64,000 bases of DNA from a bacterium (GTDB taxonomy: Bacteria; Bacillota; Bacilli; Lactobacillales; Streptococcaceae): NCBI GenBank assembly GCA_905221115.1, contig CAJNBX010000002.1, positions 62,001 to 126,000 of the forward strand, written 5' to 3'. A program made the position numbers and the translations under genes. Positions 26,442 through 36,725 of this stretch are shown piece after piece; position 1 is the first letter of the stretch; each line of letters opens with the position of its first letter. The notes beneath the pieces were generated by a model, which saw nothing but the letters and a program-made list of their open reading frames with translations, made no database searches and was not told the origin of the DNA.

Positions 26442-26825
26442 TTATACACGGCGACGTTTTGGAGGACGAGCACCATTGTGTGGCACTGGAGTCACATCAC
26501 GAATTGCTGTTACTTCAAGACCAGCGGCAGCAAGCGCACGAATAGCTGACTCACGACCAGAACCTGGACCTTTTACAGTAACTTCAACTGATTTAAGACC
26601 GTGTTCTTGTGCAGATTTAGCAGCAGCTTCAGAAGCCATTTGAGCAGCGAATGGTGTAGATTTACGAGAACCTTTGAAACCAAGAGCACCAGCTGATGAC
26701 CAAGCAATTGCATTACCATGCACATCAGTAATCATAACAATAGTGTTATTAAATGTAGCGTGAATATGAGCAATACCAGATTCGATATTCTTTTTCACAC
26801 GACGTTTACGTGTTGGTTTAGCCAA
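26442..26825 (-). CDS. rpsK: Small subunit ribosomal protein S11
   Basis: S11 lies on the 30S platform and contacts mRNA at the Shine-Dalgarno helix. The 127-residue protein begins [17 protein letters not shown] and contains [18 protein letters not shown]. The C-terminus [19 protein letters not shown] is the canonical end. RBS AGGAGGTAAAAGTC precedes the ATG. Confidence 0.99.
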
Positions 26826-26842
26826 GACTTTTACCTCCTATA

Positions 26843-27208
26843 TTATTTTTTCTTACCAGCAATCGCAACAGCTTTACCTTTACGAGTGCGAGCGTTGTTT
26901 TTAGTGTTTTGTCCACGGACAGGAAGTCCACGACGATGACGGATACCACGGTATGAACCGATTTCCATCAAACGTTTGATGTTCAAGTTTACTTCACGAC
27001 GAAGGTCACCTTCAACTTTGATTGCATCCACTTCACGACGGATAGCATCTTCTTGATCTGATGTAAGATCACGTACACGAACATCTTCTGAGATTCCAGC
27101 AGCAGCCAAAATTTTCTTAGATGTTGCAAGTCCGATACCATAAACATAAGTCAATGAGATTACTACGCGTTTGTCATTTGGAATGTCAACTCCAGCAATA
27201 CGAGCCAT
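26843..27208 (-). CDS. rpsM: Small subunit ribosomal protein S13
   Basis: S13 is a 30S head protein that contacts L5 and the P-site tRNA. The 121-residue protein begins [20 protein letters not shown] and ends with the basic tail [13 protein letters not shown]. The helix-two-turn-helix signature [16 protein letters not shown] is visible. It sits between rpsK and rpmJ in the standard order. Confidence 0.99.
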
Positions 27209-27225
27209 GTTTTCTCCTTTCTATC

Positions 27226-27342
27226 TTATCCTTGACGTTGTTTGTGTTTTGGATTTGCTGGGCAAATTACCATAACACGACCATTACGACGAATAACTTT
27301 ACAGTATTCGCAAATTGGTTTGACCGATGGTCTTACTTTCAT
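27226..27342 (-). CDS. rpmJ: Large subunit ribosomal protein L36 (zinc-binding form)
   Basis: The 38-residue protein begins [20 protein letters not shown] and ends NPKHKQRQG. It carries the CxxC-Cx4H zinc ribbon (Cys11, Cys14, Cys27, His33). It is too short for most ORF callers. The gap to infA is 24 bp, with GAGGGATAAGAA upstream as RBS. Confidence 0.97.
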
Positions 27343-27366
27343 TTCTTATCCCTCCAAGTTTTTCGA

Positions 27367-27585
27367 TTATTTAAAGCGGTAAGTGATACGTCCACGTGTC
27401 AAGTCATATGGACTCATTTCGACAGTAACACGATCTCCCGCTAAAATACGAATATAGTTTTTACGAATTTTACCAGAAACTGTTGCTAAAATCTGATGTC
27501 CATTTTCAAGTTCAACCGTAAACATTGCATTCGGCATTGTATCAACTACTTTGCCTTCAACTTCAATCACATCGTCTTTTGCCAC
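27367..27585 (-). CDS. infA: Translation initiation factor IF-1 (GTG start)
   Basis: IF-1 blocks the ribosomal A site during initiation. The 72-residue OB-fold protein starts with GTG: (V)[17 protein letters not shown], and ends [12 protein letters not shown] chose GTG at 27583-27585 because GGAGGTG lies 8 nt upstream and the length is then exactly that of the family. An upstream frame extension has no homology. Confidence 0.96.
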   Translation of the reverse strand: MAKDDVIEVEGKVVDTMPNAMFTVELENGHQILATVSGKIRKNYIRILAGDRVTVEMSPYDLTRGRITYRFK

Positions 27586-27701
27586 GCAAAAGCACCTCCA
27601 TAAATTTCGATTCGATGCCTCTAGACACAGAGACAACAATTATAAGTCAGACTATCTCAGTATAACATTTGTAGCGGATTTTTGCAAGTGTGAAAAACGC
27701 T

Positions 27702-28340
27702 TTATTTCAAATTTGTCAATACTTTTTCGATATCTGAGAAGACATCATTGATATCTTGATTACCTTCGATGTCATGAACCAAACCTTTGGCACGGTAGTG
27801 AGCAATGATTGGTTCTCCTTGAGCAATATTAACGTCCAAACGACGTTTTACTGTCTCAGGTTTATCATCTTCACGTTGGTAATAATCTTCTTCTTTATAG
27901 TCAACTGGTGGGTTAAAGACCTTGTGGAAAGTTTCTCCAGTTACGCGGTGGATGATACGGCCACTCAAACGTTCCAAGAGGCTATCTGGATTTACTTCAA
28001 TGTTGATAACACCTTCTAGTTCAATGCCGAGTTCAGCCAATGTTTTGTCCAAAGCATGAGCTTGTTCGATCGTACGTGGGTAACCATCCAACAAGAATCC
28101 TGTTTCTTTAATATCATCTTGTGAAAGACGTTCTTTTACAATCCCATTTGTAACTTCGTCAGGAACCAATTCACCCTTGTCAATGTATGACTTAGCAAGA
28201 ACACCCATTTCAGTTTGATTTGCCATAGCAGCACGGAACATATCACCTGTTGAGATATGTGCAACATGGAATTGTTCTACGATTTTTGCTGCTTGAGTTC
28301 CCTTACCTGCACCAGGTAAGCCCATAATCAAAAGATTCAT
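27702..28340 (-). CDS. adk: Adenylate kinase
   Basis: The enzyme catalyses AMP + ATP to 2 ADP. The 212-residue protein has the P-loop [11 protein letters not shown] at the N-terminus and the AMP-binding block [10 protein letters not shown]. The NMP lid region is [19 protein letters not shown]. The lid lacks the four-Cys zinc site of many Gram-positive forms and uses the polar (His/Ser/Asp/Thr type) network instead. It lies between secY and infA, as is usual for Firmicutes. Confidence 0.98.
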
Positions 28341-28463
28341 GATTTGATCTCCTTATTTTATTTTTAAATAGAAGCAAAAAATCTTTTCACCCCTATTTAA
28401 AAACAAAATAGAAGAGGGGAGACCAAACTCTCACTAATGTTAGAGTTAAACCTCCACTCCCTC

Positions 28464-28489
28464 AGTATTTACTGATTCAGTAAATACTT
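28464..28489 (-). other. Perfect hairpin directly after the secY stop codon
   Basis: On the minus strand AGTATTTACTGA and TCAGTAAATACT form a 12-bp stem with virtually no loop, beginning right after TAA. No T run follows, so it is more likely an mRNA stabiliser or processing site than a terminator. Confidence 0.6.
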
Positions 28490-29800
28490 TTATTCTGTTC
28501 TATCCATGAAACCAACATACTTACGCTTCAATAGGTAACCTTCCAATTGTTTGATTCCTTCAATACCTGTAGAGATAATGATCAAAAGACTGGTTCCTCC
28601 AAAAGCAACTGCTTCTGAAAGTCCGAAAACATCTTTTGCTACGATTGGTAAAATAGAAATCACACCAAGGAAGAGAGAACCAACAGTTGCAAGACGACGA
28701 AGAAGTTTAGACATATATTCTTCTGTACCTTTACCAGGACGAACTCCGTGGATATAGGCACCGCTCTTTTGTAGGTTTTCTGCCGCTTTTTCAGGATTAA
28801 TCTGTACAAACGTATAGAAGAATGTAAAGAGAATAATCAATAAAGCATACATAGCAATACCAGTTGGTGAAGTTGTTGCCAGCATTTCTTGTGCTGTTCT
28901 TACCCAAGCCCAATCATGACCTGTAGCGCTCAAAAACTGAAGAATAGCCGCAGGCGCTGCAGTAATCGAACTTGCAAAGATAACGGGGATAACTCCAGCA
29001 GGGTTTACCTTCAAAGGAAGGTAAGAGCTAGATGGAGCACCTTGTGCAACCTTAGTATATTGGATTGGAATTTTGTATTCTGCTTGTTGAACATAGGTTG
29101 TAAAATAAATGATCAACAATACAGTAATAATCAAAATGATTACGAAAATGATAGATGAGTTGATACGGCTACTTGGGACGTTCACAAAGTAGTCCACATA
29201 GATGCCCTGAATCATCTCTGGAATTGAGGCAACAATCCCGGCAAAGATAATCATAGAAACACCATTTCCGTATCCCTTATCTGTAATTTGCTCTCCCAAC
29301 CAAGTCACAATCATGCTACCAGCTGTTAAGATGATACCAATCATGATAAAGACTTGTGGAGTAAGAGCTGTTTTCAACAATTGAGCTCCAGCCAAAGTAT
29401 TAAAACCAGCTGTAATCCCGATAGATTGCACAAAGGCTAGAACAAGAGCAATATAACGAGTAGCTTGATTTAATTTTCTTCGACCTACTTCCCCTTGTTT
29501 ACCCCACTCTACAAACTTGGGTAAAATATCCATTTGCAAGAGTTGGACAACGATAGAGGCCGTAATGTAGGGACTAACACCAAGAGCAAAAACTGAGAAG
29601 TTTTTCATGGCATTCCCTGAGACTAAGCTCAACATGTTTAAGAAGGATAATCCACTTAAAGCATTCAAGCTATTGGCATTCACACCAGGAACTGTAATAC
29701 TAGTTCCGATACGAAAGACCAAAACGATAAAAATTGTAAATAAAATTTTTGATCGAACCTGCTTGACCTTAAGAGCTTCTCTTAATAATTTAAAAAACAT
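28490..29800 (-). CDS. secY: Preprotein translocase subunit SecY
   Basis: SecY is the channel of the general secretion pathway. The 436-residue protein has ten hydrophobic segments. Typical stretches are GSMIVTWLGEQITDKGYGNGVSMIIFAGI in the C4-C5 region and RKYVGFMDRTE at the C-terminus. The start MFFKLLREALKVKQVRSKIL is normal. It follows rplO by 12 bp. The 149-bp spacer to adk holds a perfect 12-bp hairpin and other weak structures. Confidence 0.98.
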   Translation of the reverse strand: MFFKLLREALKVKQVRSKILFTIFIVLVFRIGTSITVPGVNANSLNALSGLSFLNMLSLVSGNAMKNFSVFALGVSPYITASIVVQLLQMDILPKFVEWGKQGEVGRRKLNQATRYIALVLAFVQSIGITAGFNTLAGAQLLKTALTPQVFIMIGIILTAGSMIVTWLGEQITDKGYGNGVSMIIFAGIVASIPEMIQGIYVDYFVNVPSSRINSSIIFVIILIITVLLIIYFTTYVQQAEYKIPIQYTKVAQGAPSSSYLPLKVNPAGVIPVIFASSITAAPAAILQFLSATGHDWAWVRTAQEMLATTSPTGIAMYALLIILFTFFYTFVQINPEKAAENLQKSGAYIHGVRPGKGTEEYMSKLLRRLATVGSLFLGVISILPIVAKDVFGLSEAVAFGGTSLLIIISTGIEGIKQLEGYLLKRKYVGFMDRTE

Positions 29801-29812
29801 AGGTCACCTCTC

Positions 29813-30253
29813 TTAGATGACTTCTACTGAACCACCTTTAGCAGTGATAGCTTCTTCAGCTGATTTAGAGAATTTAGCTGCTTTCACAGTCAATTTCTTA
29901 GTCAACTCACCGTTACCAAGAATTTTAATACCTGATTTTTCAGCTTTAACAATTCCTGCTTCGATAAGAACAACTGGAGTAACTTCAGCACCATCTTCAA
30001 AGACGTTCAATTGGTCAAGGTTCACAATTGCGTATTCTTTAGCGTTGATGTTAGTGAATCCACGTTTTGGAAGACGACGGAACAATGGAGTTTGTCCACC
30101 TTCAAAACCAAGGCGAACTCCGCCACCGCTACGAGCTTTTTGACCTTTTTGACCACGACCAGATGTTTTACCGTTACCTGATGAAGTACCACGACCAACG
30201 CGGTTACGTACTTTACGAGAACCTTCTGCAGGTTTCAATTCATGAAGTTTCAT
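29813..30253 (-). CDS. rplO: Large subunit ribosomal protein L15
   Basis: L15 is a late-assembly 50S protein. The 146-residue protein begins [22 protein letters not shown] and has the glycine-rich [21 protein letters not shown] signature, followed by [13 protein letters not shown]. The C-terminus is VEVI. The 144-bp spacer to rpmD contains a hairpin (30358-30391). Confidence 0.99.
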   Translation of the reverse strand: MKLHELKPAEGSRKVRNRVGRGTSSGNGKTSGRGQKGQKARSGGGVRLGFEGGQTPLFRRLPKRGFTNINAKEYAIVNLDQLNVFEDGAEVTPVVLIEAGIVKAEKSGIKILGNGELTKKLTVKAAKFSKSAEEAITAKGGSVEVI

Positions 30254-30357
30254 TTTTATTTTCTCCTCTTTTGTAAAATGCTAGCGCCGATAAGGGAGAA
30301 AAGGTTGTCTCCCCCATCAACTCGCCTATACGACGTCATCATAGATGACTATATCTA

Positions 30358-30391
30358 GTTTTAGGGGATGGTATAGTGCACATCCCCTAAA
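30358..30391 (-). other. Hairpin in the rpmD-rplO spacer
   Basis: On the minus strand TAGGGGATG...CATCCCCTA is a 9-bp perfect stem flanked by T and A runs on either side. It may attenuate or process the mRNA inside the spc operon. Confidence 0.5.
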
Positions 30392-30397
30392 AATTCA

Positions 30398-30580
30398 TTA
30401 GTTTACTTCTTCAACTGTTACCAAGTGAGATACTGCTGTGATCATACCACGGATAGCAGCGTTATCTTCTTTAATAACAGAGCTGTTCAATTTGCCAAGT
30501 CCAAGTGCTACAACAGTTTTACGTTGTGATGGAATGCGTCCGATTGGAGACTTAGTCAAAGTAATTTTAATTTGAGCCAT
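30398..30580 (-). CDS. rpmD: Large subunit ribosomal protein L30
   Basis: The 60-residue protein reads [20 protein letters not shown] at the start and ends in VTVEEVN. I chose this ATG (30578-30580), which follows AAAGGGGATAAA and gives the family length. It follows rpsE by 13 bp. Confidence 0.98.
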   Translation of the reverse strand: MAQIKITLTKSPIGRIPSQRKTVVALGLGKLNSSVIKEDNAAIRGMITAVSHLVTVEEVN

Positions 30581-30593
30581 TTTATCCCCTTTC

Positions 30594-31088
30594 TTATGCC
30601 AAATCAGAAACTGAAATACCACGAAGGGCAGCAACTTCTTCAGCGCGTTTCAATTGTTTCAAACCTTCAACAGTTGCACGAACAATGTTGATTGGAGTGT
30701 TAGAACCAAGTGATTTAGATGTAATATCTGCCACACCTGCCAATTCCACAACGGCACGAACTGCACCACCAGCGGCAACTCCAGAACCTTCTACAGCAGG
30801 TTTCAACAATACTTTAGCTCCACCGAATTCTGAAAGAACTTCGTGTGGGATTGTTGTTCCAACCATAGGAACTTCGATCAAGTTTTTCTTAGCATCATCT
30901 ACTGCTTTACGGATTGCTTCTGGAACTTCTTGAGCTTTACCAGTACCAAATCCTACGCGACCGTTGTGGTCACCAACAACAACAAGAGCTGCGAAACGAA
31001 GACGACGTCCACCTTTAACAACTTTTGTAACACGGTTGACAGCAACTACGCGTTCTTCTAATTCAACTGCATTGTCTTTAAATGCCAT
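30594..31088 (-). CDS. rpsE: Small subunit ribosomal protein S5
   Basis: S5 helps decoding accuracy and mRNA helicase activity. The 164-residue protein contains the S5 signature [20 protein letters not shown] and [18 protein letters not shown]. The C-terminus is [13 protein letters not shown]. It lies 17 bp after rplR. Confidence 0.99.
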   Translation of the reverse strand: MAFKDNAVELEERVVAVNRVTKVVKGGRRLRFAALVVVGDHNGRVGFGTGKAQEVPEAIRKAVDDAKKNLIEVPMVGTTIPHEVLSEFGGAKVLLKPAVEGSGVAAGGAVRAVVELAGVADITSKSLGSNTPINIVRATVEGLKQLKRAEEVAALRGISVSDLA

Positions 31089-31105
31089 TTTCTAGTGTCC
31101 TCCTA

Positions 31106-31462
31106 TTAGAATTTCAATCCGTTTTCACGAGCTGCATCAGCCAAAGCTTTCACACGTCCGTGATATAGATATCCACCGCGGTCGAACACCACTTCTGAAA
31201 TACCTTTAGCGTTTGCACGTTCTGCAACGAGTTTACCGACAGCAACGGCTTGTTCAGTTTTAGTTCCTTTTGAAACTTCTTTGTCAAGAGTTGAAGCACT
31301 TGCGAGCGTTACACCCGCTACGTCATCAATCACTTGAGCGTAGATGCCTGTATTAGAACGGAATACGTTCAAACGTGGGCGATCAGCAGTTCCAGAGAGT
31401 TTTCCGCGAACGCGACGATGGCGTTTTTGGCGGAGTTTGTTTTTATCTGGTTTTGAAATCAC
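31106..31462 (-). CDS. rplR: Large subunit ribosomal protein L18 (GTG start)
   Basis: L18 carries 5S rRNA to the 50S subunit. The 118-residue protein starts with GTG: (V)[20 protein letters not shown], and ends in RENGLKF. The GTG at 31460-31462, preceded by AGAGGTGAAAACT, gives the standard length. A longer frame beginning MHSTRFKT has no family support. Confidence 0.96.
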
Positions 31463-31545
31463 AGTTTTCACCTCTTTAGTTTTAAATCGTGTGCTATGCA
31501 CAAAGTTGGAAAATAGGTTGGTGGTTGAGAATCAACCACTCAACA

Positions 31546-32082
31546 TTATTTACCTGTTTTACCTTCTTTACGGCGAACGAATTCACCAACGTAACGGATA
31601 CCTTTACCTTTATATGGTTCTGGTGAACGAAGGCTACGTACGTAAGCAGCTGTTTGACCAACTACTTCTTTTGAAATTCCGCTAACAACGATTGTTGTTG
31701 GGTTTGGAAGTTCAAAAGTAATTCCTTCTGGAGCTTCAACTTCGTCTGGATGAGATTTACCAACAGCCAAAACAAGTTTAGATCCTTGAAGTTGTGCACG
31801 GTAACCAACCCCGCGCATTTCAAGTTCTTTCTTGAATCCTTCTGATACACCAATAACCATGTTGTTCAAAAGGGCACGAGTAGTTCCGTGGATAGTTTTC
31901 ATTTCTTTTGAATCGTTTGGACGGTGAAGAGTTACTTCAGTACCTTCCACACGGATTTCAATATCTTTTGAGAACTCACGAGTAAGTTCTCCTTTAGGTC
32001 CTTTTACAGTTACAACGTTGTCATTGTTAGTGAGTTCAACACCAGCAGGCAACACGATAACTTTATTACCAATACGTGACAT
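31546..32082 (-). CDS. rplF: Large subunit ribosomal protein L6
   Basis: L6 lies near the sarcin-ricin loop and factor-binding site. The 178-residue protein begins [17 protein letters not shown] and contains the signature [22 protein letters not shown] at the C-terminus. The upstream spacer to rpsH is 191 bp and holds several short inverted repeats. Confidence 0.99.
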   Translation of the reverse strand: MSRIGNKVIVLPAGVELTNNDNVVTVKGPKGELTREFSKDIEIRVEGTEVTLHRPNDSKEMKTIHGTTRALLNNMVIGVSEGFKKELEMRGVGYRAQLQGSKLVLAVGKSHPDEVEAPEGITFELPNPTTIVVSGISKEVVGQTAAYVRSLRSPEPYKGKGIRYVGEFVRRKEGKTGK

Positions 32083-32273
32083 GTTTATTTTCTCCTGTTA
32101 AATTGTCAGGCCAGAAAGGCCAGTTTTCACGGGGTTCAGATACTTATTTAGTTCAAGAGCTGAACTGAACACGCTCTAAGAACTGTGCAAAATAGATAAG
32201 TTGGCTTGTTTGTAAACAAACTTCTCCAACTTCCTAATTTTGCTTTGTTCTTTACGAGCTTTGTATCTTGATT

Positions 32274-32672
32274 TTACCAAACGTAAGCGATAACTTCTCC
32301 ACCAACATTCTTTTGGCGTGCTTCTTTATCAGTAAGCAAACCTTCAGAAGTTGAAAGGATAGCAATTCCAAGTCCGTTAAGAACTTTTGGAAGGTCTTCA
32401 CGTTTTTTGTAGACACGAAGTCCTGGTTTAGAAACACGTTTCAAGTTAGTGATAACTTTTTCACCGTTTGGTCCGTATTTAAGGAATACACGGATGATGC
32501 CTTGTTTGTCATCTTCGATGATTTCAACGTTTTTTACAAAACCTTCGCGTTTAAGGATTTCAGCAATCCCTTTTTTGATGTTTGATGCAGGTACTTCAAG
32601 TACTTCGTGTTTCGCTTGGTTAGCGTTACGAATACGAGTTAGGAAGTCTGCGATTGGGTCAGTCATAACCAT
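32274..32672 (-). CDS. rpsH: Small subunit ribosomal protein S8
   Basis: S8 is a primary 16S rRNA-binding protein and, in many bacteria, a regulator of the spc operon. The 132-residue protein begins [22 protein letters not shown] and ends GEVIAYVW, with the C-terminal [19 protein letters not shown] block. A 181-bp spacer to rpsN contains an ATCTGCTTG/CAAGCAGAT hairpin (about 32778-32821). The spacers on either side of rpsH are the largest in the spc part. Confidence 0.98.
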   Translation of the reverse strand: MVMTDPIADFLTRIRNANQAKHEVLEVPASNIKKGIAEILKREGFVKNVEIIEDDKQGIIRVFLKYGPNGEKVITNLKRVSKPGLRVYKKREDLPKVLNGLGIAILSTSEGLLTDKEARQKNVGGEVIAYVW

Positions 32673-32853
32673 TTTATTTTTCTCCTCTTACTAGTAGTTT
32701 GCAAGTTGCACTTGCTAGTTAATGATTGAGCTAGGCTCAGAATATGTTTTCTAGGTTTCAATTCCTAAGTGAGTCTAGGCATCTGCTTGCAGGCATAACT
32801 TGAGTTAGGCACAAGCAGATAACGACGAATCACGACGGGATTGAAAGCTAGAA

Positions 32854-33039
32854 TTACCAAGATGCTTTTGTTACACCAGGAATTTGTCCTTTGTAAGCTA
32901 ATTCACGGAAGCAAACACGGCAAAGTTTAAATTTGCGGTAAACTGAATGTGGACGACCACATTTTTCACAACGAGTATAAGCTTGAGTAGAGAACTTCGC
33001 TGGACGTTTGTTCTTAGCAATCATTGATTTTTTAGCCAT
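32854..33039 (-). CDS. rpsN: Small subunit ribosomal protein S14, zinc-binding type Z
   Basis: The 61-residue protein begins [20 protein letters not shown] and has [20 protein letters not shown], the four-cysteine zinc ribbon. This marks it as the C+ form of S14. The ATG follows AGGAGGTAAATCTA. It sits between rplE and rpsH in the usual order. Confidence 0.98.
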
Positions 33040-33056
33040 TAGATTTACCTCCTATA

Positions 33057-33599
33057 TTATTTTGCAAAAGGCATTCCAAGGCCTGTAAGCAATGCACGTG
33101 ACTCTTCGTCAGTGTTAGCAGTTGTTACGATAACGATGTCAAGACCACGAGTTTTGTCAACGTCATCGAAGTTGATTTCTGGGAAGATCAATTGTTCTTT
33201 CACACCAAGTGTGTAGTTTCCGCGTCCATCAAATGATTTTGTTGGAACACCGTGGAAGTCACGTACACGTGGAAGTGAAACTGAAACCAATTTATCCAAG
33301 AATTCGTACATACGTTCACCACGAAGGGTAACTTTTGCACCGATCGCAACACCTTCACGAAGACGGAAGCCGGCGATTGATTTTTTAGCTTTAGTGATAA
33401 GTGGTTTTTGACCTGAGATAAGCGCCAATTCTTCAGCAGCTTTTTCAAGGCTTTTAGCGTTTGATACAGCTTCACCAACACCCATGTTCAAAACGATCTT
33501 ATCTACTTTAGGCACAGCCATCACTGATGAGTAGTTGAATTGTTCTGTCAAAGCAGGAACTACTTCATTAAGATATTTTTCTTTTAAACGATTTGCCAT
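33057..33599 (-). CDS. rplE: Large subunit ribosomal protein L5
   Basis: L5 binds 5S rRNA and forms an inter-subunit bridge. The 180-residue protein begins [20 protein letters not shown] and shows [17 protein letters not shown], the L5 signature. It ends GLGMPFAK. It follows rplX by 23 bp. Confidence 0.99.
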   Translation of the reverse strand: MANRLKEKYLNEVVPALTEQFNYSSVMAVPKVDKIVLNMGVGEAVSNAKSLEKAAEELALISGQKPLITKAKKSIAGFRLREGVAIGAKVTLRGERMYEFLDKLVSVSLPRVRDFHGVPTKSFDGRGNYTLGVKEQLIFPEINFDDVDKTRGLDIVIVTTANTDEESRALLTGLGMPFAK

Positions 33600-33622
33600 T
33601 ATACTTCTCCTTTCCTTCGTGA

Positions 33623-33928
33623 TTAATCAAGCACTTCGCCTGATTTTTTGTTGTAGCGAACTTTTTTACCGTCTACAAATTTGTAACCAACACGACCAGC
33701 TACACCATTTTTGTCCAAAACTTGAACGTTTGATACGTGGATAGCTGCTTCTTTCTCGATGATACCACCTTGAGGAAGCTCGTTAGTTGGACGTTGGTGT
33801 TTCTTAACGATGTTAACACCTTCAACGATAACTTTGTTTACTTTTGGAAGGGCAGTAAGGACAACAGCTTCTGTTCCCTTATCTTTACCAGCGATTACGC
33901 GAACTTTGTCGCCTTTTTTTACAAACAT
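33623..33928 (-). CDS. rplX: Large subunit ribosomal protein L24
   Basis: L24 initiates 50S assembly and lies at the tunnel exit. The 101-residue protein has the KOW motif [20 protein letters not shown]. It begins MFVKKGDK. A 78-bp spacer with a CCCTGGA/TCCAGGG hairpin separates it from rplN. Confidence 0.98.
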
Positions 33929-34006
33929 TAGGTTTCTCCTTGATTTTTCTTACGCCCATAAGGGCACCCTGGAGGTAAATCCAGGGGACTAGTTTGTTTC
34001 TAAAAA

Positions 34007-34375
34007 TTAAAGTACTTCTGGAGCAAGTGACACGATCTTCATGAAGCCACCTTCACGCAATTCACGTGCAACTGGGCCAAAGATACGTGTTCCGCGAGGA
34101 GTTTTGTCTTCACGGATGATAACTGCTGCGTTTTCGTCAAATTTGATGTATGAACCATCAGCACGACGAGCACCTGATTTAGTACGAACGATAACTGCTT
34201 TAACAACGTCACCTTTTTTAACCGCACCACCAGGAGTAGCTTGTTTTACAGATGCCACGATAACATCACCGATGTTTGCAAATTTACGTCCTGAACCACC
34301 AAGAACTTTGATAGTCAAGATTTCGCGAGCACCGCTGTTGTCTGCGACTTTCAAACGAGTTTCTGTTTGAATCAT
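34007..34375 (-). CDS. rplN: Large subunit ribosomal protein L14
   Basis: L14 is at the subunit interface. The 122-residue protein begins [20 protein letters not shown] and ends [10 protein letters not shown], with the [19 protein letters not shown] signature. It follows rpsQ by 25 bp. Confidence 0.99.
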   Translation of the reverse strand: MIQTETRLKVADNSGAREILTIKVLGGSGRKFANIGDVIVASVKQATPGGAVKKGDVVKAVIVRTKSGARRADGSYIKFDENAAVIIREDKTPRGTRIFGPVARELREGGFMKIVSLAPEVL

Positions 34376-34400
34376 TTCAGTTTTCTCCTTTCAGGTTTGA

Positions 34401-34661
34401 TTAGATGATGACCGCTTCTTCAACAACTTCTACAAGACGGAAACGTTTTGTAGCTGAAAGCGGACGAGTTTCCATGATACGTACGATATCGCCTTCTTTG
34501 GCAACATTGTTTTCATCATGAGCTTTGTATTTTTTAGAGTAGTTAATACGTTTACCATAGACTGGGTGGTTACGTTTTGTTTCAACTACAACTGTGATTG
34601 TTTTGTCCATTTTGTCAGATACAACACGTCCAACAAGAACTTTACGATTATTGCGTTCCAT
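34401..34661 (-). CDS. rpsQ: Small subunit ribosomal protein S17
   Basis: S17 is a primary 16S rRNA-binding OB-fold protein. The 86-residue protein begins [20 protein letters not shown] and contains [20 protein letters not shown]. It is next to rpmC (24 bp). Confidence 0.99.
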
Positions 34662-34685
34662 TGAAATTTCTCCTTCCCTAGTCTA

Positions 34686-34892
34686 TTATTTCGCTTCAGA
34701 TTGAACTGTTTTGATACGAGCGATTTGTTTTTTAACTTCTTTCAAGCGAGCTGTTTGTTCCAATTGACCAGTAGCAGCTTGAAAACGAAGTTCAAACAAT
34801 TCTTTTTTCAATTCGTTTTCGCGCTTCGCGAGTTCTTCTTGAGAAAGACCACGAAGTTCTTTAACAAATTCTTTTACTTCATTAAGTTTCAT
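34686..34892 (-). CDS. rpmC: Large subunit ribosomal protein L29
   Basis: L29 lies by the exit tunnel. The 68-residue two-helix protein begins [20 protein letters not shown] and has the signature [13 protein letters not shown] near the C-terminus. It follows rplP by 9 bp. Confidence 0.98.
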
Positions 34893-34901
34893 GCCTTCTC
34901 C

Positions 34902-35315
34902 TTATTCTGCTTCACGTTTTACGAATTTACATTTAACTGGCAATTTGTGGCTAGCAAGACGAAGCGCTTCGCGTGCAATCTCTTCAGATACACCAGCAAT
35001 TTCGAACATCACTTTACCACGTTTAACTGGTGCTACCCAACCTTCAGGTGCCCCTTTCCCAGATCCCATACGCACACCGATAGCTTTAGCAGTGTATGAT
35101 TTGTGTGGGAAGATTTTAATCCAAACTTTACCACCACGTTTCATGTAACGAGTCATGGCGATACGAGCAGCTTCGATTTGGCGGTTAGTGATCCAGTGGC
35201 TAGTTGTAGCTTGAAGACCGTATTCACCGAATGCTACTTCTTTTCCACCTTTTGCTTCACCGCGCATTTTTCCACGGAATTCACGACGGTGTTTAACACG
35301 TTTAGGTACTAACAT
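34902..35315 (-). CDS. rplP: Large subunit ribosomal protein L16
   Basis: L16 organises the A-site finger and peptidyl-transferase region. The 137-residue protein begins [20 protein letters not shown] and contains [19 protein letters not shown] and [19 protein letters not shown]. It ends KFVKREAE. It starts 3 bp after the rpsC stop codon. Confidence 0.99.
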   Translation of the reverse strand: MLVPKRVKHRREFRGKMRGEAKGGKEVAFGEYGLQATTSHWITNRQIEAARIAMTRYMKRGGKVWIKIFPHKSYTAKAIGVRMGSGKGAPEGWVAPVKRGKVMFEIAGVSEEIAREALRLASHKLPVKCKFVKREAE

Positions 35316-35318
35316 TGG

Positions 35319-35972
35319 TTATTTACCTCCTTTAGTGTTTTTGCGAGCTGGAAGAACTTCACCACGGTAGATCCATACTTTAACACCAAGTTTACCGTAT
35401 GTAGTATCTGCTTCTTCCCAAGCGTAATCGATATCTGCACGAAGTGTGTGAAGTGGAACAGTTCCTTCAGAGTATCCTTCAGCACGGGCGATATCTGCAC
35501 CGTTCAAACGACCTGATACTTGAGTTTTGATTCCTTTAGCTCCAGCACGCATTGCACGTTGGATTGCTTGTTTTTGTGCACGACGGAAAGCAACACGTTG
35601 CTCCAATTGACGAGCAATACCTTCACCTACAAGGTGAGCATCCAAATCAGGTTGTTTGATTTCGATGATGTTGATGTGTACTTGTTTTCCAGTCAATTTG
35701 TTAAGTTTTGCACGGAGTGCATCAACGTTAGCACCACCTTTACCGATTACCATACCTGGTTTAGCAGTGTGAAGTGAAACGTTAACTTTGTTTACTGCGC
35801 GTTCGATTTCGATAGTTGAAACTGCTGCGTCAGCAAGTTCTTTTTGAACGAATTTACGGATTGCAAGATCTTCATGAAGGTAATCCGCGTATTCTTTTTC
35901 AGCATACCATTTGGCATCCCAATCACGGATGATGCCGACACGCATACCAATTGGATGTACTTTTTGACCCAC
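35319..35972 (-). CDS. rpsC: Small subunit ribosomal protein S3
   Basis: S3 forms the mRNA entry channel. The 217-residue protein begins [20 protein letters not shown]. The KH domain is seen as [18 protein letters not shown], and the C-terminal block as [19 protein letters not shown]. It follows rplV by 12 bp. Confidence 0.99.
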
Positions 35973-35984
35973 GATTTTACCTCC

Positions 35985-36329
35985 TTATTTTTCTGCAACA
36001 GCTACAGTGATGTGAGCTGTACGTTTGTTGATTGGTGAAGCTGAACCTTTCGCACGTGGACGGAAACGTTTCATAGTTGGTCCTTCGTTTGCGAATGCTT
36101 CAGATACTACCAAGTTAGCTTTATCCAAACCAAAGTTGTTTTCAGCGTTAGCTACAGCTGAGTTCAAAACTTTCAAGATGATTTCAGCAGCTTTGTTTGG
36201 AGTGAATGTCAAGATTGCGATTGCATCGGCTACGCTTTTACCACGGATGTTATCAAGAACAAGACGTGATTTACGAGGTGAAACACGTACTGTACGAGCC
36301 ATTGCTTTAGCTGAAGTAATTTCTGCCAT
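35985..36329 (-). CDS. rplV: Large subunit ribosomal protein L22
   Basis: L22 lines the peptide exit tunnel; changes in its loop can give macrolide resistance. The 114-residue protein begins [20 protein letters not shown] and contains the tunnel-loop block [20 protein letters not shown], of normal length and without duplications. It follows rpsS by 11 bp. Confidence 0.99.
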   Translation of the reverse strand: MAEITSAKAMARTVRVSPRKSRLVLDNIRGKSVADAIAILTFTPNKAAEIILKVLNSAVANAENNFGLDKANLVVSEAFANEGPTMKRFRPRAKGSASPINKRTAHITVAVAEK

Positions 36330-36340
36330 TTATGTTCTCC

Positions 36341-36622
36341 TTATTTTCTACGTGTTTTCTTGTCGTCTGCAGCGTGACCTTTGTAAGTACGAGTTGGTGC
36401 AAATTCACCAAGTTTGTGACCTACCATGTCTTCTTGGATGTAAACAGGTACGTGTTTACGTCCGTCATAAACTGCAATAGTGTAACCAATGAAACTTGGG
36501 AAGATCGTTGAACGACGTGACCAAGTTTTAATAACTTTTTTCTTTTCGTCGTTAGCTTGAGCTTCAACTTTTTTCATCAAATGCTCATCGACGAAAGGTC
36601 CTTTTTTAAGACTGCGTCCCAT
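36341..36622 (-). CDS. rpsS: Small subunit ribosomal protein S19
   Basis: S19 lies in the 30S head and pairs with S13. The 93-residue protein begins [20 protein letters not shown] and ends [12 protein letters not shown] chose this ATG (36620-36622) because AAAGGAGAAAATATAAAA precedes it and the length is standard; the 16-residue upstream extension is not conserved. A 103-bp spacer with an ACTAGTTGC/GCGACTAG inverted repeat separates it from rplB. Confidence 0.97.
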
Positions 36623-36725
36623 TTTTATATTTTCTCCTTTAAATGTTGTACCACAGCGGCTTGCGCTCACATGGAGCGCTACCGAGCTGGCGGATTTACT
36701 AGTTGCTTAAGCGACTAGCTTAATA

